From Aquabacterium sp. (GTDB lineage Bacteria > Pseudomonadota > Gammaproteobacteria > Burkholderiales > Burkholderiaceae_C), in contig NZ_JACPYU010000010.1 of the NCBI RefSeq assembly GCF_016195855.1, forward strand, positions 124,001 through 188,000: a stretch of 64,000 nucleotides of DNA. The letters run 5' to 3'. Below the pieces are notes generated by a model. That model was given only the letters and a program-made list of their open reading frames with translations. It had not been told where the DNA came from and did not search any database. The position numbers and the translations under genes are program-made. This document shows, piece by piece, positions 30,323 through 40,818 of the stretch. How positions within the stretch are numbered: the first letter of the stretch is position 1; each line of letters opens with the position of its first letter.

Positions 30323-30739
30323 ATGTCCACCATTCACGTTGATGTTGTCTCCGCCGAAGAGTCGATCTTTTCGGGTGAAGCGACGTTGGTGTCCCTGCCC
30401 GGTGAAGTGGGCGAGCTCGGCATCCTGCCCAAGCACGCTCCGCTGATCACCCGGATCAAGCCGGGCGCCGTGCGTATCCAGCGCGCTGACAACAAGGAAG
30501 AAGAGTTTGTCTTCGTGGCCGGCGGCATTCTGGAAGTGCAGCCTGGTTGCGTGACCGTTCTGGCCGACACAGCCATCCGCGGCAAGGACCTGGACGAGGC
30601 CAAGGCCAATGAGGCCAAGCGCCTGGCTGAAGAAGCCGTTCAGAACGCCAAGGGCGAGCTGGATCTGGCCAAGGCCCAAAGCGAGCTGGCCGTCATGGTG
30701 GCTCAGCTGGCTGCCATTGCCCGTCTGCGCAAGAAGTAA
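30323..30739 (+). CDS. atpC: F1 ATP synthase subunit epsilon
   Basis: Epsilon couples rotor and catalytic head and inhibits ATP hydrolysis. The 138-residue protein starts [20 protein letters not shown] and contains [19 protein letters not shown], the conserved beta-sandwich signature, then a two-helix C-terminal domain ([20 protein letters not shown]). It ends the atp operon and is followed by a terminator. Confidence 0.97.
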   Translation: MSTIHVDVVSAEESIFSGEATLVSLPGEVGELGILPKHAPLITRIKPGAVRIQRADNKEEEFVFVAGGILEVQPGCVTVLADTAIRGKDLDEAKANEAKRLAEEAVQNAKGELDLAKAQSELAVMVAQLAAIARLRKK

Positions 30740-30787
30740 TCAACAAACATCCCAAGCCCATGGCTCATGCAAATGGGCCCGGCTTGC

Positions 30788-30819
30788 AAAAGCCCGCCGC
30801 TCACGCTGCGGGCTTTTTT
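30788..30819 (+). terminator. Rho-independent terminator of the ATP synthase operon
   Basis: AAAAGCCCGC (30788-30797) pairs with GCGGGCTTTT (30808-30817), with a 10-base loop and T run to 30819. The same stem with its A run could also act on the convergent minus-strand AraC-type gene, which ends at 30823. Confidence 0.9.
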
Positions 30820-30822
30820 CAT

Positions 30823-31911
30823 TCAGGGATGTTCCGTTGCGGCCGGGGCTTGCGTCAGCGCCTGCTGGCGGACCTGCGCCGGGGTGAGGCCCGTCCAGCG
30901 CCGCACCGCCCGGTGGAAGGGGCTCACCTCGGTGTAGCCGCAGGCCTGGGCGATCTCGCCAATGGCTTGTGATGTGTCCCGCAGCAGCCGCAAGGCGCGC
31001 TCGCGTCGCACTTCCTCGATCAGATCCTTGAAGCTCAGGCCCTGGTCGGACACGCGCTTTTGAAGCTGCCGTGGGGTGGTCGGGGCCTGGTCGCTGGCGT
31101 CCGCATGCAGGGCCTGGCTGACCGCCTCCAGGCTCAGGTCCAGCCCCTGGCCCATGCGTTCAGACAGCACGATCCTGGCCCGCATCAACAGCGCATCACC
31201 CTGGGGTTGGCTGGCCAGTTGCTGCGCCGTGCGGGCCTGCATGAGTGCGTGCATGGCCGGGTCGGCGTTCGGGTTGAGCCAGGCCAGCCAGTCGGCGGGC
31301 ATCAGCTCGCGGCAGTCTGGCGTGTCATAGCGAACGGCGCTGCCAATGAAGCGGTCGAAGGCGTCGGCCTGGCTTGGGCGTGGCGCGGGGATGTCGATGC
31401 GCACGGGCACCAGGTCGCGCCCGGAGACCCAGCGCGCAAAGCCCAGCCGCGCACCCAGCAGCAGCCACCAGAAGCGGGCGTCCCGGGGCAGGGGCGTGTC
31501 CACCGCTTCGTGCCGCACTTCGATCAGGCCTTTGGCGACGCGGTGGCGCGCCAGCAATTCGTCGCACAGCAAGGTCTGGAAGCGCTCGTACATCAGCAGG
31601 CCATCCTCGCCCAGCGGGCTGCTCATCAGCGCGTAACCCAGGCTGCCCAGATGCAGCGGCCGTACTGCTTGCGCGGCCTGCATCAGCACCAAGGGATCAC
31701 CCGTCAGGCGGCAGGCGACTTCAATGGCGCGGCACAGCGCCGCCACGGGCACACGTGTGTGTTCGGGGGCCTCGTCCACCTTCAGGCCCAGAGCGTCCCA
31801 GACGGGGGCTGCCGACAGGCCTCGGGCGCTCACGGCATCGGGCAGCACCCGCACGAAGGTGGCTTGTATCCCTTTGACAGGGGCATCCTGGATCGGTCGG
31901 GCGGCGCTCAT
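30823..31911 (-). CDS. AraC-family transcriptional regulator (Arabinose_bd-type sensor domain)
   Basis: A 362-residue regulator. The N-terminal two thirds resemble the Arabinose_bd (PF12625) effector domain found in OruR/ArgR-like regulators (PVWDALGLKVDEAPEHTRVP, RPLHLGSLGYALMSS). The C-terminal AraC DNA-binding domain has two helix-turn-helix units, with PRQLQKRVSDQGLSFKDLIE, IGEIAQACGYTEVSPFHRAV and the ending RWTGLTPAQVRQQ. It is divergent from the DUF2236 oxygenase gene and probably controls it. Inducer unknown. Confidence 0.9.
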   Translation of the reverse strand: MSAARPIQDAPVKGIQATFVRVLPDAVSARGLSAAPVWDALGLKVDEAPEHTRVPVAALCRAIEVACRLTGDPLVLMQAAQAVRPLHLGSLGYALMSSPLGEDGLLMYERFQTLLCDELLARHRVAKGLIEVRHEAVDTPLPRDARFWWLLLGARLGFARWVSGRDLVPVRIDIPAPRPSQADAFDRFIGSAVRYDTPDCRELMPADWLAWLNPNADPAMHALMQARTAQQLASQPQGDALLMRARIVLSERMGQGLDLSLEAVSQALHADASDQAPTTPRQLQKRVSDQGLSFKDLIEEVRRERALRLLRDTSQAIGEIAQACGYTEVSPFHRAVRRWTGLTPAQVRQQALTQAPAATEHP

Positions 31912-32016
31912 GGTTTGTCTGGTGTGCTGCGGTCAAGCGGGCAGGGTCTGGGGTCAATGATTCTGGGGGCGCCCAGGGCCATCATGGCTTCAGTTGAACT
32001 CCGGCTTGAACACAGC

Positions 32017-33306
32017 ATGAAGGCCTCTTCCATGAGAAACGATGATACGGCGTCGAGCCAGCCTCACGGTGCGCACGATGTACCACGCCAGCCACCGACC
32101 CGCCTGGGCGCCGACCTGAAGGCCTCCCGGCAGATGGCCAGCCGCCTGCGCCTGCTGGTCAAAGGCAACCCCGAGCCGGACAAGCAGGCCTGGGCCACCA
32201 TGGGGCAGGCCTTGTGGGAGGGCGACAAGCTGGCCGATGAGCTGGTGGCGTGGATGCACGAGTTCGGCATGGCGCGCGCCTGGCCCCTGTTCGAGCGGGC
32301 CTTGAGTGCGCCGCGTGATCTCTCCGGCAGCACGCCGGCTCCTTTGCGTCAATTCGTTTGCCGCACCGCGGGCTGGCCGGACTGGGTGCGCGAAGACCTG
32401 ATGTGTGAAGGCGCGCAGGCACTGCGCAGCACGGGCCTGCACGGCATGATGGTCCTGCGTGACGCGGGGCTCATGGCGGGCTACCAGGCCTCGGCCATCA
32501 ACCAGACGCTGGTGATGACGGGCTCTTTGCACAAGGGCGCGCAGCGGCGCGTGGCAGAGACCACCTCGTGGTGGCTGGCTTGCACCGAAGAGGGTGGCAT
32601 GGCGCCGGGCGGCCCAGGCTTCATGATGACCTTGCGGGTGCGGGTGATGCATGCGCTGGTGCGCCATCAACTGAGCCAATCGCCGAAATGGGATGCGGCC
32701 AGCCTGGGCTTGCCCGTCAACCAGCTGGACATGCAAGCCACCTACCTGGCGTTCAGCGTGGTGCAGCTGCTGTCCTTGAAGACCACGGGGGTGTGGCTGT
32801 CCGGCCGCGAGTCGGCTGCTGTCATGCACCTGTGGCGCTACATCGGCTGGCTCATGGGCGTGGACGAGCGCTACCTGTGCGAAGACGAGCAGCAGGGGCG
32901 CACCTTGCTTTATCAGAACGTGCTCAGCCAGGCTCCCGCGGATGAGACCAGCGTGATGCTGGGGCAGGCTTTGATGGATGAGCCCCTGCAGCGTCTCTAT
33001 CCCAATATGGCAGGCCTGCGTGGGCGCTTCAACAAGGCCCGCCACCTCAGCCTGGTGCGGTGGTTCGTGGGCGCCAAGGGCATGCGGGCGCTGGGTTTGC
33101 CCGCCACGCTGCCCTGGTATCCCTTGCTGGTGGGTGGGCCCTTCTTGCTGCGCTCGCTGGTGTTGCACGCCGTGCCGGGCTTGATGCCGGTGTGGCGCCG
33201 CTGGGCGGGGCAGCGTCAGCGCGACTACCTGAAGGTGCTGATGGGGGCGCATGGTTCACCACATCTGACCGGTGGCGCACACCCCGCGAAAAGGCAGGCA
33301 AGCTAG
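32017..33306 (+). CDS. MpaB/DUF2236-family oxygenase-like protein
   Basis: A 429-residue protein of the DUF2236 family, which includes latex-clearing protein (a b-type heme oxygenase of rubber) and MpaB. The visible family marks are the Arg/His pair in LRVRVMHALVRHQL (His is the heme ligand position in latex-clearing protein), GLPVNQLDMQATYLAFS and VMHLWRYIGWLMGVDERYL. No signal peptide is seen. The coding frame is open far upstream to 31060, but that part is antisense to the AraC regulator and is not counted. ATGs at 31984, 32017 and 32032 compete; 32017 is a compromise. Substrate unknown. Confidence 0.8.
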   Translation: MKASSMRNDDTASSQPHGAHDVPRQPPTRLGADLKASRQMASRLRLLVKGNPEPDKQAWATMGQALWEGDKLADELVAWMHEFGMARAWPLFERALSAPRDLSGSTPAPLRQFVCRTAGWPDWVREDLMCEGAQALRSTGLHGMMVLRDAGLMAGYQASAINQTLVMTGSLHKGAQRRVAETTSWWLACTEEGGMAPGGPGFMMTLRVRVMHALVRHQLSQSPKWDAASLGLPVNQLDMQATYLAFSVVQLLSLKTTGVWLSGRESAAVMHLWRYIGWLMGVDERYLCEDEQQGRTLLYQNVLSQAPADETSVMLGQALMDEPLQRLYPNMAGLRGRFNKARHLSLVRWFVGAKGMRALGLPATLPWYPLLVGGPFLLRSLVLHAVPGLMPVWRRWAGQRQRDYLKVLMGAHGSPHLTGGAHPAKRQAS

Positions 33307-33352
33307 ACTGTAGGGCTCCAAACCCTGAGTTTGTTCCCGAAAGCCCACGCCT

Positions 33353-34948
<1,596 letters not shown>

Positions 34949-34952
34949 GGGT

Positions 34953-35594
34953 TCAGCGAGACATGCCGGGGGGCGGCATGCCACCAGAGGTCGGTGGGGC
35001 GCCACCCGGTGTCGGGCCGCCTTCGGGGCTGCTCAGGCGGCCAACGGCGCCAGGCATGCCGCCGGGCGGCGGGGGCGGCACGCCACCTGGGGCGTGAGTC
35101 AGCGCATTGCCTGTGGTGCTGAAGCCGCTGACCGGCGGCAGGGCGCCAGTCAGTGGGGGCGGCAGCAGGGGCAGATCCAGGGTGGTGGTGACCGGGCCGT
35201 CAGCGGTCCCGATGGACGCGCCGCGTTGCGTGAGCGACTTCAGCACCAGATCGCCTTCGATGCTTGCACCGATGCGGAAAGCCTTGGGCGGTTTGCCATC
35301 AATGGACAGCAGCGCAACGCCACCGGCATCACCTTCGTGACGCGGCGCCACCACACCCAGCAGCTTGAGGCGGCTGGCCAGCGCGGATGCGGCGGACGGG
35401 TCTACCGCCGGGCCGGAGGCCTTCACCGGGCCGCTCAGCAGGCGGTGCAGGTCACCTTGCGCGCCGCTGTCCAGCGACACGGGTGTCGCATTGGCGGGCA
35501 CACCGGTCGGGCGAGCCAACCAGCGCAGGCCCCAGTACGCCAGACTGGCCGCGACAGCGGCCCAAATGATGAGGGCGAAGATGCGTGATGCCAT
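34953..35594 (-). CDS. gspC: Type II secretion inner-membrane protein GspC, short form without PDZ
   Basis: GspC connects the inner-membrane platform to the secretin GspD. The 213-residue protein has one N-terminal membrane helix (FALIIWAAVAASLAYWGLRW) and the HR domain (SRLKLLGVVAP...GVALLSIDGKPPKAFRIGASI...). Instead of a C-terminal PDZ domain it ends in a Gly/Pro-rich tail (GGVPPPPPGGMPG...). It is divergent from gspG, 181 bp apart, away from the rest of the operon. Confidence 0.85.
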   Translation of the reverse strand: MASRIFALIIWAAVAASLAYWGLRWLARPTGVPANATPVSLDSGAQGDLHRLLSGPVKASGPAVDPSAASALASRLKLLGVVAPRHEGDAGGVALLSIDGKPPKAFRIGASIEGDLVLKSLTQRGASIGTADGPVTTTLDLPLLPPPLTGALPPVSGFSTTGNALTHAPGGVPPPPPGGMPGAVGRLSSPEGGPTPGGAPPTSGGMPPPGMSR

Positions 35595-35775
35595 GATCCG
35601 GCCATTATGATGGGTGTTCGACGCACCGTGGCCCTGAAAAGTGGCCTTTGAACCTCGGGTTCATCCCGCATCAAGGCGCCCTGGTCCTCGTGCATGCTTG
35701 CGCCCTCGCAGCACCGTGCGGAACCAAGGCAAGGGTTTCGGTGTCTGATTGAAAAGATCGTTTTCGGAAATGGAC

Positions 35776-36234
35776 ATGAAGATGTTTGCGCGTACCCCTC
35801 AGCGTGCCCGGGAGGCCGTCAAAGCCGTGCAGCGTGGTTTCACGCTGATCGAGCTGATGGTCGTGCTGGTGATCATCGGTTTGCTGGCCGCCCTGATCGT
35901 GCCCAACGTGTTGGACCGGGCCGATGACGCCCGCGTGACCGCTGCCAAGACCGACGTCAGCAACCTGATGCAGGCGCTCAAGCTTTACAAGCTCGACAAC
36001 CAGCGCTTCCCGACGGCCGAACAAGGCCTGCAGGCCCTGGTGACCAAGCCCACCGTTTCGCCCATTCCGCCCAACTGGAAGCCCTACCTGGAAAAGTTGC
36101 CCAATGACCCGTGGGGCCACACTTATCAGTACGTCAACCCCGGCGTGAAGGGGGCTGTGGATGTGTTCAGCTTCGGTGCGGATGGCCAGGCCGGTGGCGA
36201 AGCCCGCGATGCCGATATCGGCTCCTGGCAGTAA
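35776..36234 (+). CDS. gspG: Type II secretion major pseudopilin GspG
   Basis: GspG is the main subunit of the T2SS pseudopilus. The prepilin peptidase site is QRG^FTLIELMVVLVIIG with Glu at +5, followed by the hydrophobic helix and the GspG C-terminal fold (RFPTAEQGLQALVTKP, NDPWGHTYQYVNPG, calcium-site region DVFSFGADG). About 152 residues. The start at 35776 is chosen because GGAA sits 8 bases upstream; ATG 35770 is too close to that site. First gene of gspGHIJKLMN-DEF; it overlaps gspH by 26 bases. Confidence 0.97.
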   Translation: MKMFARTPQRAREAVKAVQRGFTLIELMVVLVIIGLLAALIVPNVLDRADDARVTAAKTDVSNLMQALKLYKLDNQRFPTAEQGLQALVTKPTVSPIPPNWKPYLEKLPNDPWGHTYQYVNPGVKGAVDVFSFGADGQAGGEARDADIGSWQ

Positions 36235-36739
36235 GGCGCGCCGCGCACGCGGCTTCACCTTGCTGGAGTTGATGGTGGTCGTGGCCATGATCGCGATCAC
36301 CACCGCGGTGGTGGCCTTTGCCATTCCCGATCCTTCTTCGACCCGCCTGGAGCGCGAGGCCGCGCGCCTGATCGCCTTGCTGGAGTCGGCCCGCACCCAG
36401 GCGCGTGCTGGCGCCATGACCGTCTTGTGGGTGCCTCAGCCCAACGGCCCCGAGGCAGACTACCAGTTCCTGGGCCTGCCACCCGCGTTGATGCCACCGC
36501 TCAAGTGGCTGGAGTCCGACGTCAAGGCCGAGGTCGTGGGGGGGCGCAGCATCGTGCTGGGGCCTGAACCCGTGATCGGCGCGCAAAGCGTGATCCTTCG
36601 GGTGGAAGACAAGCAGATCATCGTGGGCACGGATGGGCTCAGCCCCTTCGCCGTGATCACGGGCAACGAGGCCGAGGACGACGCGGCCGGCCCGTCTGCC
36701 GGTCCAACGGGGGAGGTGGCCAATGCGCCGGCTCGCTGA
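36209..36739 (+). CDS. gspH: Type II secretion minor pseudopilin GspH
   Basis: GspH is a minor pseudopilin. From ATG 36209 it is 176 residues with the prepilin site ARRARG^FTLLELMVVVAMIAI and Glu at +5, then a globular domain typical of GspH (EREAARLIALLESARTQARA). The C-terminal 25 residues are acidic and Ala/Gly-rich. It overlaps both gspG and gspI, as expected for a tightly packed operon. Confidence 0.93.
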   Translation: MPISAPGSKARRARGFTLLELMVVVAMIAITTAVVAFAIPDPSSTRLEREAARLIALLESARTQARAGAMTVLWVPQPNGPEADYQFLGLPPALMPPLKWLESDVKAEVVGGRSIVLGPEPVIGAQSVILRVEDKQIIVGTDGLSPFAVITGNEAEDDAAGPSAGPTGEVANAPAR

Positions 36740-37097
36740 TCAGGCCGTTCGTGGCATGACCCTCATCGAGGTCCTGGTGGCGCTGGCCATCGTGGCCATC
36801 ACCCTGTCGGCTGGCATCAAGGCTGCGGGTGGGCTGACGCTCAACGCCCAGCGCATGAGCGACCTGACCCTGGCGCAGTGGTGCGCCGAAAACCAGATCA
36901 CCGCCCTCAAGCTGTCCAGGATCTACCCGCCCGTGGGCGACAGTGATTTCAGCTGCCAGCAACTGGGCCGCACCTTCCCGGGCCACATGACCGTGCGCCC
37001 GACGCCCAATCTGAACTTCCGGCGCGTGGACGCCCAGGTGATGGACGAAGAGCGTCAGCCCATCGTCAAGTTGTCCACGGTGTTGCCGCGCTTCTGA
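36723..37097 (+). CDS. gspI: Type II secretion minor pseudopilin GspI
   Basis: GspI is a minor pseudopilin of the pilus tip complex with GspJ and GspK. The 124-residue protein has the prepilin site VRG^MTLIEVLVALAIVA and the GspI signature LTLAQWCAENQITALKL. It overlaps gspH by 17 bases and gspJ by one base (TGATG). Confidence 0.95.
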   Translation: MRRLADQAVRGMTLIEVLVALAIVAITLSAGIKAAGGLTLNAQRMSDLTLAQWCAENQITALKLSRIYPPVGDSDFSCQQLGRTFPGHMTVRPTPNLNFRRVDAQVMDEERQPIVKLSTVLPRF

Positions 37098-37780
37098 TGA
37101 ACCAGCCCCTCTTCATGCCCCGTCTGCAGCGCGGTTTCACCCTCATCGAGGTGCTGGTGTCCCTGCTCATCCTGGCGGTCCTGTCTGCCACCGCCTGGAA
37201 GGGCATGGACAGCATCAGCACGGCCCGCCAGGTGGCCGATGGCAACCTCAAGCAGACCCTGCGCCTGCAGTCGGTGATCACGCAGTTCGAGGCGGACATG
37301 GGCCAGGTCATGGACATGCAGATCGTCGATGGGATGCAGTTCGATGGTGCCCACCTGCGACTGACCCGCCGCAGCGGCGAGGGCCTGCAGGTGGTGACCT
37401 GGTATGTGCAGAGCAACCGCCTGCTGCGCTGGGCCAGCCCGGTGACCACGAAGGTGGGCGAGTTGCAGCGCTACTGGCTGAGTTCCTACCAGTTGCAAGG
37501 GCGTGAGCCCGGCACCTTGACGGCGCTGAAAGGCGTGGAGCGCTGGCAGGTGTATTGTTTCCGGGGCGGCTCGATGAGCAGTTGCCAGTCCACCGGCGAC
37601 GTCGTCAAGGCGGTGGGGGCGGCTCAAAGTGTGGCAACAGCGGGCGCTGGGGCCGCGATCAGCCAGCGTCAGTCGCTGCCCAATGCCGTGCGTTGTCAGG
37701 TGACGCTGGGCGAGGGCAGTGGCTTTGCCGGCACCTTGACCCGCGATGTCGTGCTGGCGCCCCAGCTGCAGGCCAACTGA
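37097..37780 (+). CDS. gspJ: Type II secretion minor pseudopilin GspJ
   Basis: GspJ is a tip minor pseudopilin. The 227-residue protein has the prepilin site LQRG^FTLIEVLVSLLILAV and the GspJ features GMDSISTARQVADGNLKQ and VITQFEADMGQV. It contains an Ala/Val-rich loop near SVATAGAGAAIS. Starts within the gspI stop. Confidence 0.95.
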   Translation: MNQPLFMPRLQRGFTLIEVLVSLLILAVLSATAWKGMDSISTARQVADGNLKQTLRLQSVITQFEADMGQVMDMQIVDGMQFDGAHLRLTRRSGEGLQVVTWYVQSNRLLRWASPVTTKVGELQRYWLSSYQLQGREPGTLTALKGVERWQVYCFRGGSMSSCQSTGDVVKAVGAAQSVATAGAGAAISQRQSLPNAVRCQVTLGEGSGFAGTLTRDVVLAPQLQAN

Positions 37781-37800
37781 TCGAGGAAGGCCGGATCATC

Positions 37801-38871
37801 ATGCTCGACAAGCCTGTTCTCCTTTCCCTTGCCCGCCACCCTGGTCGATCGCGGCAGCGCGGTGCCGCCTTGTTGATGGCCATGGTCATCGTCACGCTGG
37901 TATCCACGCTGGCGGCGTCCATGGTCTGGCAGCAATGGCGCGCCGTGCAGGTCGAGAGCGCCGAGCGGGTGCGCTCGCAGTCCGCCTGGGTGCTCAGCGG
38001 GGCGCTGGACTGGGCGCGGCTCATCCTGCGCGAAGACGGCAAGAACGAGCAGGTGGATCACCTGGGCGAGGTCTGGGCCATGCCGCTGGCCGAGGCGCGC
38101 TTGTCCACCTTCCTGGCGGCAGATGGCAACAACAACAGTGCCGCCGATTCGGATGATTCCCCCGAGGCCTTCCTGTCAGGCAAGGTCGAGGATGCCCATG
38201 CCAAGTACAACCTGCGGCACCTGGTGGAAGGCGTTGCAGTCAATGATGACCAGGTCAAGGTATTCAAGCGCTTGCTGGAGTTCCTGAGCCTGCCCCCGTC
38301 CCTGGCCGATGGCATTGCCGCCTCGATGGCCAAGGCGGCCCTGGCCGAGGCCTCGTATGTCAGCAATGACCCGGCCGTGCTGGAGAAGCTCGGAGGTGAA
38401 ACCGGGCGGGCCCAGGCGCCCCTGATGCCGCAAAGTTTCGATCAGTTGTTGTGGTTGGGGCTGGACGCGGGTACGCTGGAAAAATTGCGGCCCTATGTCA
38501 CCTTGTTGCCGACGGCTGGCACGCTGGTGAACATCAACACGGCGCCCAAGGAGGTGATCGCTGCGGTGGTGGATGGCCTGGATCTGGCGCGCGCGGCGAG
38601 GCTGGTGCAGGCCCGGCAGCGCAAACCGTTCAAGGCACTGCCGGGCGATCTCATTGATGTGCTGGGGCAGTCTCAACCGCAGTGGAACACCAGCCGGCTG
38701 GATTTCAAATCCGAATATTTTGAAGTCAAAGGCCGCCTGCGCTATGAAGACAACGTCATCGAGCAGCGTCACCTGGTGCAGCGCCAGTCGGGCGGCTCTG
38801 ACGTGCTGGTGCTACAGCAGTCGCGTTTTTCGGGGCTGGACCGTGGCGCAGAGGGCGCGACGCCCCCATGA
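37801..38871 (+). CDS. gspK: Type II secretion minor pseudopilin GspK
   Basis: GspK caps the pseudopilus tip. The 356-residue protein has the prepilin site QRG^AALLMAMVIVTLVS without Glu at +5, as is normal for GspK, and the large helical domain (VEDAHAKYNLRHLVEG, NINTAPKEVIAAVVDGLDLA). The start at 37801 follows GAGGAAGG; the frame is open upstream only as an overlap with gspJ. A 124-bp gap without ORFs follows before gspL. Confidence 0.94.
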   Translation: MLDKPVLLSLARHPGRSRQRGAALLMAMVIVTLVSTLAASMVWQQWRAVQVESAERVRSQSAWVLSGALDWARLILREDGKNEQVDHLGEVWAMPLAEARLSTFLAADGNNNSAADSDDSPEAFLSGKVEDAHAKYNLRHLVEGVAVNDDQVKVFKRLLEFLSLPPSLADGIAASMAKAALAEASYVSNDPAVLEKLGGETGRAQAPLMPQSFDQLLWLGLDAGTLEKLRPYVTLLPTAGTLVNINTAPKEVIAAVVDGLDLARAARLVQARQRKPFKALPGDLIDVLGQSQPQWNTSRLDFKSEYFEVKGRLRYEDNVIEQRHLVQRQSGGSDVLVLQQSRFSGLDRGAEGATPP

Positions 38872-38995
38872 TGGGAGGCATTCTTTACTCTCAAAGCAGG
38901 TATCAATCCTTAAACGGGCGCTATTCCCGCGCTCCTACAATGCCGGGGCATCTATGCTGGATGCTGAAATATTCTGAATATCTGACCGTCTGGGC

Positions 38996-40261
38996 ATGAG
39001 CATTCTCATCATTCAACTGCCGGCGCGCACGCGTCTGAGCGCCGACGTGACCGCGTCGGAGGCCGGGGCTGCGCCTGCGTCGCCCGGGCCGAAGGAGTAC
39101 AGCTATGTGCTCAGCATCGACGGCATGTCGGCCACACGGCAGGGGCGTTGCACGGCGCCGATGTTGCCCAAGGCGGACAGTGTGGTGGCCGTCATGGCCC
39201 CGACCGACCTGAGCTGGCACCGACTGAGCCTGCCCAAGGCGCCGGCGGGCCGCCTGCGTGCCGCCTTGGCCAGCATGCTGGAAGATGCCCTGCTCGAAGA
39301 CCCGGAGAACATGCACCTGGCCGTGGCCCCGATGGCCAAGGCCGGCCAGCCGACCTGGATCGCAGCGTGCGACCACACCGGGCTGACCAGCCAGCTGATG
39401 GCCCTGGAAAAGGCCAAGATCCGCGTGGAGCGCGTGGTGCCCAGCGTGGCGCCGGACGAGCCACCTTCGGCCTACTTCCATGAGTTCGGCGAAGCCGGTG
39501 CCCCGGAGGGTGCCGAGCCGGGTGCCGAGATGCTGCTGACCTGGTCCACCCCGGATGGTGTGACGACCTGGCCTGTGGCTGGCAGCCTGTCTCGCGCCTT
39601 GTTGCCGGATCCGCTGCCCATCAACGCCCGTTTCTTTGCCACCCCGCCCGTGGCCTCGCCGGCCGAACGCTGGTTGGGCCGGGCCGTGACGGTGCAAAGC
39701 CAGCCTGAGCACCTGCTGCTGGCCGCCCGCTCGATCTGGAACCTGCTGCAGTTCGAGTTGACGCCGCGCAGCAAGGGCCTGTATGCCCTGAGTGATCAAT
39801 GGCGGCGCTTCATGAGCCCGCAATGGCGGCCTGCCCGCATGGGCCTGATGGCCTTGGTGGGCGCGCAGGTGCTGGGTCTCAATCTGTGGGCCTGGCAGCA
39901 AGCGCAACTGGTCAAGACCAAGCGCGCGACCATGGTGCAATTGCTCAAGCAGGCGCACCCTCAGGTTCAGGCCGTGCTGGACGCCCCCGCGCAAATGCGC
40001 CGCGAAACCGAGGCCCTGCGCGCGCAGGCGGGCCAGGCTGGTGGCAATGACCTGGAAGCCTTGATGGCGGCGGTGGCCAGCGCCTGGCCGCCCGAGCAGC
40101 CCACGGCGGGCTTGCAATACGACGGCGCCTCGCTGACCCTGATGCCGCCGGCTTCCTGGGGCCCGGCCGAGCTGGACGAGTTCCGTCGCAAGCTGGGCAC
40201 GGCGGGCGTGCAGGTCGAGTCCGCCGATGGGCGCCTGACCGTGCGACGCGCCAACGGCTGA
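38996..40261 (+). CDS. gspL: Type II secretion platform protein GspL
   Basis: GspL recruits the ATPase GspE to the membrane. The 421-residue protein has a cytoplasmic actin-like domain (residues 1 to about 260), one membrane helix (MGLMALVGAQVLGLNLWAW) and a periplasmic ferredoxin-like domain (LEALMAAVASAWPPEQPTAG ...). Gene context between gspK and gspM confirms it. Confidence 0.92.
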   Translation: MSILIIQLPARTRLSADVTASEAGAAPASPGPKEYSYVLSIDGMSATRQGRCTAPMLPKADSVVAVMAPTDLSWHRLSLPKAPAGRLRAALASMLEDALLEDPENMHLAVAPMAKAGQPTWIAACDHTGLTSQLMALEKAKIRVERVVPSVAPDEPPSAYFHEFGEAGAPEGAEPGAEMLLTWSTPDGVTTWPVAGSLSRALLPDPLPINARFFATPPVASPAERWLGRAVTVQSQPEHLLLAARSIWNLLQFELTPRSKGLYALSDQWRRFMSPQWRPARMGLMALVGAQVLGLNLWAWQQAQLVKTKRATMVQLLKQAHPQVQAVLDAPAQMRRETEALRAQAGQAGGNDLEALMAAVASAWPPEQPTAGLQYDGASLTLMPPASWGPAELDEFRRKLGTAGVQVESADGRLTVRRANG

Positions 40262-40283
40262 TGAACGCATTGAAAGCACACAG

Positions 40284-40802
40284 ATGAGTTCTCAAGCTTC
40301 CTCCCTTCAAGCGCTGCGCCAGGAGTTGCAGACCAAATGGGCGGCCATGGCCCCGCGCGAGCGCCAGATGGCCGCCATAGCGGGCTGGCTGCTGGTCGTG
40401 ACGCTGCTGGTGCTCGTGGGCATCCGCCCCGCCTGGCGCACGCTGTCGGAAACCCCGGCGCAGTTGCGCGAGCTGGATGGCCAGCTCGATCAGATGCGCC
40501 GGCTGGCCGACGAGGCGCAGATGCTGCGCCAGCGTCCGCCCGTGCCTCCGGCTCAATCTGAAGCGGCGCTGCGTTCGGCCACCGAGCGGCTGGGGGCGGG
40601 TGCCAAGCTCAATTTGCAAGGCGATCGCGCCACGCTCACGCTCAACCGGGTGTCGGGTGATGCTCTGGCCACCTGGCTGGACGAGGCTCGTGGTGCCGCG
40701 CGCGCCAAGCCCACCGAAGCCGGTCTGATGCAGGTCGAGCCGGGGGTGTACTCCGGCAACATCATCCTGGCCATGGGGCCGGGCGCGGGGGGCGGCCGTT
40801 AA
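40284..40802 (+). CDS. gspM: Type II secretion platform protein GspM
   Basis: GspM pairs with GspL in the inner membrane. The 172-residue protein has a short cytoplasmic part with MAPRERQMAAIAGWLLVVTLLVL as membrane helix, a coiled coil (LRELDGQLDQMRRLADEAQM) and a small periplasmic ferredoxin-like domain. Position after gspL supports the call. Confidence 0.92.
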   Translation: MSSQASSLQALRQELQTKWAAMAPRERQMAAIAGWLLVVTLLVLVGIRPAWRTLSETPAQLRELDGQLDQMRRLADEAQMLRQRPPVPPAQSEAALRSATERLGAGAKLNLQGDRATLTLNRVSGDALATWLDEARGAARAKPTEAGLMQVEPGVYSGNIILAMGPGAGGGR

Positions 40803-40818
40803 GGCCGGGCACACGCAC

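Noticed and set aside
31060-32016. A 748-codon frame running into the DUF2236 oxygenase gene
   Set aside because: The upstream third is antisense to the AraC regulator and has no family resemblance; high G+C makes long shadow frames common.
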